A DNA stretch of 64,000 nucleotides from Pyropia yezoensis (GCA_009829735.1 CM020619.1:62001-126000), one strand, 5' to 3'. Positions 9,497-19,340 are shown, counted from the stretch's first letter. Numbers and translations: made by a program. The notes: generated by a model from the sequence alone, not told the origin.

Positions 9497-10343
9497 TGTA
9501 AGGATTTCCCCCCTAATCCCATGCCTAATACTTAAGGGATAATATCTGGGACCTCTCCTTACAGATCCTGCCGAATCAACTCCTGGCAACATGGATCAAC
9601 TCCTTGTATTGTGGGGCATGACGCGGTGTACCTTCCAGACGCAAGATGAGTCAGCCGCTGTCTCACGGTGTCTGCCGGCCGCACGACAACAGCCATCGAC
9701 AGCCCATCATGGCCTGTCGAAAGGCGCCACCGTCAGCACCCATGACGAGCCACATCTGCCACAGCTGGCGAGTCCGTTAAAATGTCCTCGCTGCAGCATT
9801 GCAGCGATGTGACTGGCTAGCCGGCTGGCCGATTCGGCCGACTCGATCGAATCGTGCTTACACGCCTCTCGGACCTTCGGGCCGACTGGCGTCTGGAGCC
9901 GGCTGGGGCGGCGCCCTAGGCGCCGCACGCCGGACCCCTTCGTTTGGGGCAAACTGGGGCTGCACTTCTTTAGTGCGCACGCCCGCCCATGCTTTGTTCT
10001 GAGAGCCATGCTTTGTTTTTGGGCCGTTTTGTGCCTACCGGTGGAGCGACGGGGAAACGCATGCTTTGGGGCACCTCGGGTGCCCCGACGCGAGTATATA
10101 GTGCGTGAGTATCGGCGCCACCGGGGGAGACCGGAAGGGCAACCACAGACACAGACCAAAGACGACCTTCACCCTTTGAACCCTCTCGATCACCACCGAC
10201 GTCGCGCCGTCCTCTTCCCCAGACCCACCACCGTCACCACCTCCATCCTCTTCCCCGCACCCTGTCGCCCTATTGGCTGGCACGGGTCGCTGACACCATC
10301 ACGAGTACGTTGAGGGCTGCCCAAGTGTGGGTGGTTCCTCACT
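9497..10343 (+). repeat. 5' LTR of B+ (847 bp)
   Basis: It begins TGTAAGGATT. The 3' LTR ends CCTCACA, while here the last base is T. A TATA box (GTATATA, 10094-10100) is a likely promoter core, also present in the 3' LTR. Many short ORFs on both strands are shadows. Confidence 0.93.
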
Positions 10344-10582
10344 TGTGGTAGCTTCAGATAGTTTGGCTTTTCTACCTGGCGGTGACTTGCGATTCCGTTT
10401 TTGATTTGGCTCTCCCTGCGATTGTGCAGTCGTGTTGCCCCCTACGTTCGGCTTGCCACGGGCATTGTAATACGAACGTCGCGGGTTCCACGAATCACAC
10501 CTAACGAACAATTTCCTGACACAACCCTTGTGGTTTTTTTTTCACGGAATTTTTCTTTTGGTCAACCGATTGTTGAATCCCA

Positions 10583-11362
10583 GTGAGATCCACATCAGAT
10601 TCGGAATACTCTTCCTCAGCACTGGCGGCCGGCCCGACATCCTCGGCGGCCTCGGCGCGCGATACCGGGTCCACGTCCCGTGGCACCCCCCCGGTACGCA
10701 CACCCTCGACGATCCGCGCACCCCCGACGGTCCGCGCACCCCCGACGACCCGTGGCGCCTTCACGGCCCACGGTCCGTCGGCACGCGGCCCCCCGTCGGC
10801 ACGCGGCCCCCCGTCGGCACGCGGCTCCCCGCAGGCACACGCCCGCCCGAGGGCACACAACCCCCCGGCGGGTGCCCACTCGATTCCTACCCCGGCGGTC
10901 CCAGTCCGCCTCGCCTCGGCGGGCCGGGCCGCACCCAAGCCCCCCCTCTCGGGCAAGGGCAAGGGCCCTGCCACCAAGGACACGGCAGCCCGCGTCAACC
11001 GTCGCCTGTTACTGCCCCCCCAAGAATCGGGGCGCCGTTACACCGCCCCGCCGCCACCGGTGATTGGTCACATCAAGCCAACCACCGCGCGCGCGGTTGA
11101 GCAGCGTGAGCAACGCCGAATTGCCAAGAGCCACCGTGGGGCGCAACGGAAATTCCTTTGCAATCCGTGCGGTGTGCGGTGCAACAGCCTCACTGTGCTG
11201 CGTGATCACCGCGGATCCCGTCGCCACCGATACGTAATTAACCGCCCGGACACCCTTCCCCGTTGCGAACCCTGCGGTCGCGAATTTGAGTCGGTGGAAC
11301 ATTTCGAGCGGCACACACGTGGCAAGGATCATCACCGCACGCTGGCGCGCCGCACCGATTGA
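10583..11362 (+). CDS. Zinc-finger accessory protein upstream of gag, family B
   Basis: A 259-residue ORF ending in TGA, in the leader between the 5' LTR and gag. Residues 1-185 are rich in Pro, Arg, Ala and Thr, with repeats of APP and ARGPPS. The C terminus has two zinc fingers of the pattern C-x2-C-x12-H-x5-H: Cys193/Cys196/His209/His215 and Cys228/Cys231/His244/His250. This is the spacing of U1-like or JAZ-type fingers, known to bind RNA or double-stranded RNA. A nucleic-acid-binding role in the element cycle is inferred. Ty3/Gypsy elements normally have nothing coding here, so it may be a captured host gene. The identical B- copy offers no independent test of selection. Confidence 0.75.
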   Translation: MRSTSDSEYSSSALAAGPTSSAASARDTGSTSRGTPPVRTPSTIRAPPTVRAPPTTRGAFTAHGPSARGPPSARGPPSARGSPQAHARPRAHNPPAGAHSIPTPAVPVRLASAGRAAPKPPLSGKGKGPATKDTAARVNRRLLLPPQESGRRYTAPPPPVIGHIKPTTARAVEQREQRRIAKSHRGAQRKFLCNPCGVRCNSLTVLRDHRGSRRHRYVINRPDTLPRCEPCGREFESVEHFERHTRGKDHHRTLARRTD

Positions 11363-11708
11363 CACCTGTTGACACTCCCCTGGATCTGGCCTAGGAGCCC
11401 GATTTTCCCCCATTGATCCCCCCGCTTGGAAATCCGACACGACCCGACTCGGGCCTGTGCACGGACGCTTCTGAATAATCCGTTTGTGTGATTTCAACCG
11501 AATTTCTTGTGCTTCTCGAAGTAGTGCTGTACATCATTTGGAACGGTGCAGCAACTAGCGCAGCACTTATCCAAATCGTGTACACCACTACTGCTGCAGA
11601 CAAACTTCTATCCCACATCTCCGAGATCCCCCTTGGGGTCCTTCCTAAGCAAGTCTTGTGAAATCTGGGTTGTAAGTTTGTTTGCCTCGGACTTGAACCC
11701 AAGACACC

Positions 11709-12578
11709 ATGGATGCACCAATCCCAGGGGGTGTCAACCCGGCCAATCCGGGCTCGGGCTCGAACGCACCGACCATGGAAGCCTGGACCCAGCTTACAGC
11801 GTTTGTCGCGCAAATGAGCGAACAACTCGAGGCTCATAAGATAGAACTAGCCGACGCTAAGCAGCAACTGTCCGAAGCCAAGGCCAGGGCCACTACTAGT
11901 GGCATGAAATCCGCGAGGCCGAACAAACCCGTGGCTTTCTCCGGTAAACCTGGGACGGTTGAAGCGTGGTGCTCGCATATGGATTTCTATGTGCGACTGA
12001 GTGACCCCGACGATGCGTGCAGTATTGCTTGCACCTTCCTCGACGGCGAAGCGTTCGACTGGTGGAAGGTCTACAGTCAGACTACAGCTGTCCCGAACTG
12101 GGAATCCTTCCGTTCTGCTCTAATTCGCCGCTTCAGTCCACTGAACAAGACACAAGCGGCACGAGACAAGCTGCACTCGTGGCGCCAAATCAAAGACGTC
12201 GGAACGTTCAACAGGACGTTTCTGAGCGTCCTCTTGGACATCCCTGACATCACGGAAGCCGAGAAGATTGACCGCTACACCCGAGGCTTGAAGCGGGACA
12301 TCTGGCAGGCTCTTTGTCTCAAGACCTACTCGGATCTTGAATCTGTCATGACTGACGCTCTGCGCGTGGAGGCTGCCAAGGCTGGTGCCTCGACGCACCT
12401 CGGCGGCACATCTGCGAGGCCATCCACGACGGGTGTCATTCCCATGGAAATCTCCAGCATTAAAGTCGAGAAACTCACGCCTGAAGAGCGTCAGCGCTGC
12501 ATGCGTGAAGGCCTCTGCCTCCGCTGCCGTGAGAAAGGACATATGGCCAAGGACTGCCCAAAAGGCCAGCGGAACTGA
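11709..12578 (+). CDS. gag: Gag of B+ with CCHC zinc knuckle
   Basis: A 289-residue capsid/nucleocapsid protein. An N-terminal segment with coiled-coil-like heptads (about 20-60) precedes a retrotransposon gag capsid region (about 75-210, with VEAWCSHMDFY and WWKVYSQT). Near the C terminus lies one CCHC knuckle (Cys270, Cys273, His278, Cys283), which binds RNA in this family. It ends in TGA 13 bases after a slippery heptamer. The start ATGGATGCACC is used because the same start is kept in the B- copy. Confidence 0.93.
   Translation: MDAPIPGGVNPANPGSGSNAPTMEAWTQLTAFVAQMSEQLEAHKIELADAKQQLSEAKARATTSGMKSARPNKPVAFSGKPGTVEAWCSHMDFYVRLSDPDDACSIACTFLDGEAFDWWKVYSQTTAVPNWESFRSALIRRFSPLNKTQAARDKLHSWRQIKDVGTFNRTFLSVLLDIPDITEAEKIDRYTRGLKRDIWQALCLKTYSDLESVMTDALRVEAAKAGASTHLGGTSARPSTTGVIPMEISSIKVEKLTPEERQRCMREGLCLRCREKGHMAKDCPKGQRN
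12557..12563 (+). promoter_or_regulatory. -1 ribosomal frameshift site CCCAAAA (family B)
   Basis: In the gag frame this reads C CCA AAA, the canonical X XXY YYZ slippery form, directly after the knuckle's last Cys codon. Pol is in the -1 frame. Slipping here leads without any stop into the pol ORF through AGG CCA GCG GAA. No downstream pseudoknot was verified. Confidence 0.72.
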
Positions 12579-15500
12579 AGCAGCAACCGTCATCAAAACC
12601 GGTGCCAGACGCTTCTTCGGTTCCTGAAAACATGTCGTCACCATTTGAAGGCCCGCGTCTCGGGCTTCTGCTTTCTACTGCCTCTGTCAATGGACATCTT
12701 GTTAAGGTGCTGTTTGACGACGGATCTCCCATTAACGTCGTATCAAGGCGCCTCGTGAATACCCTGAATGTGACCACGAAAGAAACGGACTTCGCGGCTA
12801 ACATGCCCAATGGTCGCTCCCACGTCCTCGCAGAGACCATTGAACCCTTAGAGATTCACATCGGCCCATACCAAGAACGTCTTCGGTTTGCTGTATGCGA
12901 CCTAAGTGCGTACGACATCATCCTCGGAAAGAAATGGCGTGACGACAAGGACGCCAAAATCAACAACAAGAAGAACAAGATCTCCTTCAAGTTTAACCAA
13001 AAGAACATCTCCATCACTGCCTCCCTCAAGAAACCCCATGGCCTGATTAGTAGGCAACGCCTCGGCAAGGACCGTATTCAAAAAGTTCCTGTCTTCGCCA
13101 TTTACCTGCAATCCGAAGATCCTTCCAGCACCTTTGACATCAATGCGATCAAAATGGGAGAAGCTGAAGACAAGAATGACGTCCAAGAGATTCTCAACAA
13201 GTACGCCGACGTCTTCCCGGAAGAGCTTCCCGATGGACTTCCTCCTGAACGCAGTCACAAGTTTAGCGTCAAGCTTACGGAGGACGCTCAACCACGTCGC
13301 AGTGGCATTTATCGCCTATCTGAATGGGAACTCGATGAACTCAAGACACAACTTGCAACCCTCATACGAAAGGGGTTCGTCCAACCAAGTGCCTCACCGT
13401 GGGGCTCTTCTGTACTCTTTGCCGCAAAGAAGGACGGTGGCAGGCGAATGTGCATCGATTATCGAGCATTGAACAAAGCCACTATCAAGAACGCATATCC
13501 CTTACCAAGAATTGACGACATCTTCGACCAACTGCGAAAGGCCAAGTACTTCACGAAGATCGACCTCCGATCAGGTTACCACCAGATCCGGCTTGACCCT
13601 GATACTATCCCACTGACGGCGTTCCGAACAAAATACGGGTTCTACGAATTTACCGTGCTACCCTTTGGGCTAACAAATGCCCCCGCGGTCTTCATGAACC
13701 TAATGAAAGACGTCTTCCGACCCTATCTCTACGAGTTTATCTGCGTCTACCTCGACGACATCCTGGTCTACAGTGAAGCTTACAAAGATCATCTAAAGCA
13801 CCTAAGGCAAGCCCTGGACAAGCTGCGAGAGCATAAGCTCTACGCCAAACTCAGCAAATGCCAATTTGCGCGAACAACTGTGGACTACCTCGGCCATGTC
13901 ATTTCCAACGAAGGCTTCTCTATGGAGGACTACAAGGTCCAAGCCATTCGATCATGGGCAACGCCACAGAGCAAGAAAGATGTGCAATCTTTCCTCGGCA
14001 TGGTCAACTTCTATCGTCGATTTATTAAGGGAATGGCATCCGTGGCTGCACCCCTCACAAGGCTTACTGGAAACGTCGACTTCGAATGGAACTCTGACGC
14101 CCAGAAGGCTTTTGAGCAACTACAAACCCTGACGACAAGTGCACCAGTACTGAGGCCATTCGACAAGAGGTACCCAATCTTCGTCTCCACAGATGCCAGT
14201 GGGTATGCTGTTGGCGCTGTCCTTGAACAAGATGACGGAAAAGGACGACGCCCAGTGGCCTACTTCTCATTGACGCTGATCATCCACGAACAGCGCTACA
14301 GTATCCGTGAGCGCGAACTGCTCGCAGTTGTACAAGCCATTCGACACTGGCGCTGCTACCTCCATGGAAGGTCGTTCGAGGTGCACACCGACCATGAGTC
14401 CCTAAGGTACTTGAAAACCCAAGAGAAGCTCAACGACCGCCAAGTCAAGTGGCTAGAGCTGTTGGAGCAATTCGATTTCAAGATCATCCCCATCAAGGGC
14501 ACTTCCAACCCCGTAGCTGATGCTCTTTCAAGGCAACCACAAGACGCCCCCGATAAGCACGCTCCCAATCAAGATCTCCTTAGTCGCGTGCTAACCAAGA
14601 CCATCGAAAGCCTACCCAAGAAAACTGAAATCAACAACCTCATGACCATAAGCCAAAGTGATCAAGACCTTGCCACCCTAGACCAAGAGTACAACGCGGA
14701 TCCCGAGTTTGCCGACCTAGTCAAAGACCCGGTGTCTCCCTACCGGCTTCACATGAGGTTGTTGAAACGAGGTGACCGTACGTGCATCCCCGTTGGTACT
14801 CTACGCCAAAGACTACTCCATGACTACCACGACATCCCAAGCCAAGGACATATGGGAGTTAAGAAAACCACGAACGCTATTGCTTCCAAATACTACTGGA
14901 AGACAATGCGGAAGGACATCCAAAGATACGTACAATCATGTGATTTGTGCCAGCGGAACAAAGCTGGCACCCATTCACCTCTGGGTCACCTCAAACCACT
15001 AGATCCACCGAACCAACGATGGGCAAGTGTCTCCATGGACTTTATCACCCCTCTTCCACTGACCCAAAGGGGCCACGATGGCATTTACGTCATTGTGGAC
15101 AGACTGTCGAAGATGATTCGACTAGCACTAATGAAGCCCGACTGTACTGCACCAGTCGTAGCGCAACTCTACCATGATCACGTCTACCGTCATCACGGTC
15201 TACCATCCGACGTCGTCTGCGACCGAGACCGTATCTTCTTCTCCAACTTCTGGCAGTCGCTCACCGAAATTCTCAAGGTCAAGATCAAGGCATCTTCAGC
15301 CTATCATCCCCAGACGGACGGACAAACCGAGATCATGAACAAGAAGATTGAAGAAATCCTGCGAAACTTCGTGAACCATCATCAGGGTGATTGGGACCTC
15401 TTCCTTGTTGCTGCAGAAGTAGCTTACAACCGGTCACCCAATGCGGTCACGACGTACTCCCCATTCTTCCTGAACTACGGCTTTGAACCAAGGACAGTAC

Positions 15501-16312
15501 CTGTCGACATCGTCGAGAGTAAGGAATCGAAACTACCAGCAGTCTCAGATTGGCTAAGCAGTCTGCAAAAAGCCCAGGGGACTGCCATTACTGTGGCAGT
15601 ATCGCGACTGCCACGTATAACGGACCCAGCGATCGGTGCTGTAAGCATTTGGGCTGAAAACCCCATATCTGGCACAAGATGTCATGGATTCAACCCGTGG
15701 CGCAGTGGTCCACAACGCCTGGTTAACATATGTTCCATGGCGTGGGTTCGATTCCGGGCATCCAACATCGATTTTTCCGGCGATTTCAAGGTGACTTCTG
15801 CTACAATTACCGCTATCAAGAAGGCCAATGAGACGCGCTCGGCGTACGCTAACCGTCGACGCCGACCATGTACGGTCACTGTCGACGACCTCGTGCTCCT
15901 GAGCACCAAGAACCTTATGCCGGACGCCTTCCAGGGCGCTCGCAAGTTGATGCCCAAGTTTTCGGGACCATACCGAGTCACTGAAAACATCAATGATGTT
16001 ACGTTCCGTCTGGATCTGCCTCAACCAGTCCTTGATCGAAAGGTGCACAACGCCCTTCACGCCAGTCTACTCAAGCCGTACAACGCTGATCCGTATGGTC
16101 GACTTTTTCCCGCTCCAGCTCCGGTAGCATTTCCGGACGGATCGGTTGAGTACGAAGTGGACTCCATTATTCGGTCACGAAAACGCCGTGGACGACTGCA
16201 GTACCTGGTCAAGTGGAAAGGCTGCGATGTCAGTAAGAACACCTGGCTAACCACGCAAGACCTCGACAACGCACCTGAGGTTCTCGACGCCTTCCTTCGA
16301 CGCACGTCCTAA
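12563..16312 (+). CDS. pol: Pol of B+ (protease, RT, RNase H, integrase, chromodomain)
   Basis: Expressed by -1 frameshift from gag; the first in-frame ATG is at 12632 and numbering starts there (1226 residues). The protease motif is FDDGSP (Asp29-Asp30-Gly31), not the usual DTG or DSG. The RT has YLDD at 373-376. RNase H shows Asp521, Glu560 and Asp587. The integrase has an HHCC module (ending CDLCQRN) and a triad at Asp803, Asp864 and Glu900. An insertion of roughly 80 codons containing a tRNA-like sequence follows, then a GPY/F module and a chromodomain (about 1174-1226, QYLVKWKG). The frame stays open across the insertion. The protein is otherwise of typical length and order for chromoviruses. 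Confidence 0.93.
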   Translation, partial: RPAELKQQPSSKPVPDASSVPENMSSPFEGPRLGLLLSTASVNGHLVKVLFDDGSPINVVSRRLVNTLNVTTKETDFAANMPNGRSHVLAETIEPLEIHIGPYQERLRFAVCDLSAYDIILGKKWRDDKDAKINNKKNKISFKFNQKNISITASLKKPHGLISRQRLGKDRIQKVPVFAIYLQSEDPSSTFDINAIKMGEAEDKNDVQEILNKYADVFPEELPDGLPPERSHKFSVKLTEDAQPRRSGIYRLSEWELDELKTQLATLIRKGFVQPSASPWGSSVLFAAKKDGGRRMCIDYRALNKATIKNAYPLPRIDDIFDQLRKAKYFTKIDLRSGYHQIRLDPDTIPLTAFRTKYGFYEFTVLPFGLTNAPAVFMNLMKDVFRPYLYEFICVYLDDILVYSEAYKDHLKHLRQALDKLREHKLYAKLSKCQFARTTVDYLGHVISNEGFSMEDYKVQAIRSWATPQSKKDVQSFLGMVNFYRRFIKGMASVAAPLTRLTGNVDFEWNSDAQKAFEQLQTLTTSAPVLRPFDKRYPIFVSTDASGYAVGAVLEQDDGKGRRPVAYFSLTLIIHEQRYSIRERELLAVVQAIRHWRCYLHGRSFEVHTDHESLRYLKTQEKLNDRQVKWLELLEQFDFKIIPIKGTSNPVADALSRQPQDAPDKHAPNQDLLSRVLTKTIESLPKKTEINNLMTISQSDQDLATLDQEYNADPEFADLVKDPVSPYRLHMRLLKRGDRTCIPVGTLRQRLLHDYHDIPSQGHMGVKKTTNAIASKYYWKTMRKDIQRYVQSCDLCQRNKAGTHSPLGHLKPLDPPNQRWASVSMDFITPLPLTQRGHDGIYVIVDRLSKMIRLALMKPDCTAPVVAQLYHDHVYRHHGLPSDVVCDRDRIFFSNFWQSLTEILKVKIKASSAYHPQTDGQTEIMNKKIEEILRNFVNHHQGDWDLFLVAAEVAYNRSPNAVTTYSPFFLNYGFEPRTVPVDIVESKESKLPAVSDWLSSLQKAQGTAITVAVSRLPRITDPAIGAVSIWAENPISGTRCHGFNPWRSGPQRLVNICSMAWVRFRASNIDFSGDFKVTSATITAIKKANETRSAYANRRRRPCTVTVDDLVLLSTKNLMPDAFQGARKLMPKFSGPYRVTENINDVTFRLDLPQPVLDRKVHNALHASLLKPYNADPYGRLFPAPAPVAFPDGSVEYEVDSIIRSRKRRGRLQYLVKWKGCDVSKNTWLTTQDLDNAPEVLDAFLRRTS
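15686..15762 (+). repeat. tRNA-like (SINE-type) sequence inside pol
   Basis: A 77-base stretch begins GGATTCAACC and ends GGGCATCC, with a 4-bp terminal pairing. It contains an A-box-like TGGCGCAGTGG (15698-15708) and a B box GGTTCGATTCC (15745-15755), spaced as in tRNA genes. The T-stem pairs poorly, so this is a tRNA-derived element rather than a working tRNA. It lies in a ~240-base block (about 15574-15812) that has no counterpart in ordinary integrase tails. A clear duplication of the target was not found. Confidence 0.6.
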
Positions 16313-16322
16313 GGGGGGGAGG

Positions 16323-17169
16323 TGTAAGGATTTCCCCCCTAATCCCATGCCTAATACTTAAGGGATAATATCTGGGACCTCTCCTTACAGATCCTGCCGA
16401 ATCAACTCATGGCAACATGGATCAACTCCTTGTATTGTGGGGCATGACGCGGTGTACCTTCCAGACGCAAGATGAGTCAGCCGCTGTCTCACGGTGTCTG
16501 CCGGCCGCACGACAACAGCCATCGACAGCCCATCATGGCCTGTCGAAAGGCGCCACCGTCAGCACCCATGACGAGCCACATCTGCCACAGCTGGCGAGTC
16601 CGTTAAAATGTCCTCGCTGCAGCATTGCAGCGATGTGACTGGCTAGCCGGCTGGCCGATTCGGCCGACTCGATCGAATCGTGCTTACACGCCTCTCGGAC
16701 CTTCGGGCCGACTGGCGTCTGGAGCCGGCTGGGGCGGCGCCCTAGGCGCCGCACGCCGGACCCCTTCGTTTGGGGCAAACTGGGGCTGCACTTCTTTAGT
16801 GCGCACGCCCGCCCATGCTTTGTTCTGAGAGCCATGCTTTGTTTTTGGGCCGTTTTGTGCCTACCGGTGGAGCGACGGGGAAACGCATGCTTCGGGGCAC
16901 CTCGGGTGCCCCGACGCGAGTATATAGTGCGTGAGTATCGGCGCCACCGGGGGAGACCGGAAGGGCAACCACAGACACAGACCAAAGACGACCTTCACCC
17001 TTTGAACCCTCTCGATCACCACCGACGTCGCGCCGTCCTCTTCCCCAGACCCACCACCGTCACCACCTCCATCCTCTTCCCCGCACCCTGTCGCCCTATT
17101 GGCTGGCACGGGTCGCTGACACCATCACGAGTACGTTGAGGGCTGCCCAAGTGCGGGTGGTTCCTCACA
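16323..17169 (+). repeat. 3' LTR of B+ (847 bp)
   Basis: Begins TGTAAGG directly after a purine tract (16311-16322) and ends CCTCACA. It differs from the 5' LTR at only about four positions seen by eye. Confidence 0.95.
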
Positions 17170-17712
17170 TACTCCAACCCCCTTTGCCAACCGAGGGGGA
17201 GGCGTTCGAGTCACTCAAGCAAGCCCTGCTTGCCCCACCCGGGCTTGCGTTGACGCATAGACGCGGTACCTTTGTCATCGATGTCGATGCATGCGACACC
17301 CAAATGGGATGCACCCTGTTGCAGGGAGAGACACTAATCGGTACCGATAATGCTATCCCGTATCTACATCCGGTGGGATACTTCAGCCGGACACTCAACC
17401 CGGCTGAGCGTAACTATAGTGCCACCGTGCGCGAGTGCCTCGGAGTGATATGGGCAGCACAACTGCTCCGGCCATACCTGGAAGGCTTCAGGTTCATCGT
17501 AAGGTCCGACCACGAACCTTGACGATGGCTCCTCAACCTTGGTGATAAGGATTCCGATAGCCATGGTCGGCTAGCCCGTTGGCGGCTGAAGATGGCCGAG
17601 CACGACTATCGAACCGTGTATAAGGCTGGGGCAACACACCATCTAGGCGACGCCCTATCCCGCCTGGATACATCGAGCGGCGACACCCATTCGGACATCC
17701 CGGTGGTACCGA
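17170..17712 (+). pseudogene. X0 RNase H fragment resuming after B+
   Basis: After TACTC the sequence encodes the family X RNase H (VDACDTQMG, TVREC, RSDHEP). A TGA at 17520-17522 replaces the Leu codon seen in X1, after which frame and similarity continue through LNLGDKDSDSHG to about 17712 and then stop. It is clearly diverged from X1 and X2, consistent with an older host copy. Homology ends mid-gene, so X0 is itself truncated. Confidence 0.88.
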
Positions 17713-18480
17713 CGTGGCTGTGTGCAGGCACCGATCCTATGGTGGAGACGCGGGTCCTGCGAGGACATTGCAACGACTTCCGTGCGTGTCTTTCGGAGAA
17801 TTTCCAGTGTCCTGGCTGACGTGGCTGTCCCCTTTCTTGTGTGCGCAAGTCAGTGCAGGCACCAGCTCCACGCCCGTTCACCAGTGGACATTGAGGGAGC
17901 GCGGACCCCGCGCCGCGGGGCCCGCGCACGGTCGCAGGAAAGGAAGGTGACACCCAACGCATACGTACGCTGGCGCCTGACCAATAAAGACGCTCTCCGC
18001 GGTTGTAGATGCCGTGTACCTGTACAGGGGTTACAAACGTATAGAAGCGCACTCAATGGGCCAGAGCGCAACAACGGCAGAGAAAAAGTATGTTACAAAA
18101 TGAATTCCCGTCATCTCAGAGAGCGTGGCTTCAATATGCACTAGGTAGAGACATCATAGCGCGTTGCTAGCCGTTGCTACAGCTCGTCAAAGCCGACATA
18201 CCTCGTGGGGGGGGGGGCTCCATCTCGATTGAGGTCTCGCCAGCCGGCATGCTGTTCTCCTCCCTTGTGCAGGTGGTGCCAAAAATTGATGGATGGGTAG
18301 CGGGAAGCAACCGCAGCGTCGGTGTGCTCAGGAGTGGTCAGCAGAAGGTGTAGAGCGTGTGCTACGAGCTCGGACAGAACTATCACGGCGCGCAGGGGAT
18401 GTCGAGAGGAGGCCTATAATTTCGCGTGGCAGCCCAAAAGAGACGCGTGGCGTTCGAATCCCTTTCACGTGGCAGAGGCG
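17713..18480. other. No recognisable gene
   Basis: Short ORFs only, none with a recognisable domain. There is an 11-base G run near 18208. A GTTCGAATCC B-box-like string near 18449 was considered as a tRNA and rejected. Confidence 0.5.
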
Positions 18481-19340
18481 TATGTCCGCCCTGAACTAGG
18501 GGTGGGGAGTGGGGGGGCACCGCTGCCGACGAGTGGGGGGGCGCCGCCGCCCACGGCGTCGGCGGGGACCCGCGCGTGCGCTTCCGCGCGCCTCTCGCGT
18601 CGAGGCGGGTGGCGGTGGCGGAGCGCATCTTTTAGGAGGAGCTTGGGGGGGGGGACGCGGCCGACGCGGGGCAGGGGGGGTGGGGGGGGGGGGGCGGGAG
18701 GCGGCTCCCTCTGGCCAGGGGCGGGGGAGGCTGGGCGCTGGGCGCTTCCCACTGCTTCCCATCCTTGGTGGCGGGTGGCTGCCGCTCCCCACCGCCGCCA
18801 CCTACACCGCCGCCACCGCCGCGGCGGCTTGGCGGGTGGTTGCCGCCGCCGCCGTCATCACCCCTTTCATAAACCGCACCACCCTCCCCGCCGCCGCCGC
18901 CACCGCCGCCACCGCCGCCGCCGCGGCCGCGGCCGCCGCAGCTGCGGGCGTGGCCACCCCCGCTCCCATCGCTGCTGCCGCGGGGCGCCTCGCTCGCCTG
19001 TGCCGCGCCGCCCTGGATGATGGTGGGGTGGACGCTGCCGCCGCCTCGGCGGGGGTGGTGGCGGCGGCGGCGGTAGCGGCGGCGGCGGCGCCCACCGTGG
19101 CGCGGGCGGCGGGGCTGGCGGAGCTCGCCGCCCGCGCTCGGTGGGCGGGTGCGGGGGGGGGGGGGGGGGGGGGGGAGGTGCACCCGGCGGGGGCGTGGGC
19201 GGCGGCAGGGGCTAGAGGGGAAGCTCCGCTGGAGGGGGGGGCGCTGCCGTCGGGGCCGCCGCCGGCCAAAGCGGCCGCTGCGGAAGGGGGGTGGGCAGAC
19301 GAGGAGGTGCTCCCGTGGCAAGCCCCTCATGGGTGAAGGG
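18481..19340. repeat. CGG/CCG-rich low-complexity DNA with long G runs
   Basis: Dense GCC/GGC triplets, and G runs of more than 15 near 19152-19176. All six frames stay open here because the composition lacks stops, which yields long Ala-, Gly- and Arg-rich ORFs. I treat these as non-coding. From 19341 to 19815 I see no gene either. Confidence 0.75.

Larger units (their letters stand above)
9497..17169 (+). mobile_element. Complete family B Ty3/Gypsy chromovirus (B+)
   Basis: A 7673-bp element with two 847-bp LTRs. The internal order is a zinc-finger ORF, gag, a -1 slippery site, pol and a polypurine tract (16311-16322). Only about four differences were seen between its LTRs, so insertion was recent. 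It is followed by TACTC (17170-17174). The same pentamer, as its complement, abuts the B- LTR at 9146-9150, while B+ itself is preceded by ACTAG. This swap points to a rearrangement (see findings). All ORFs are open, so the copy may be autonomous unless the ~80-residue insertion in pol disables it. Confidence 0.95.

Noticed and set aside
18380-18475. Possible tRNA with GTTCGAATCC box
   Set aside because: The box is present, but no acceptor or anticodon stem could be paired.
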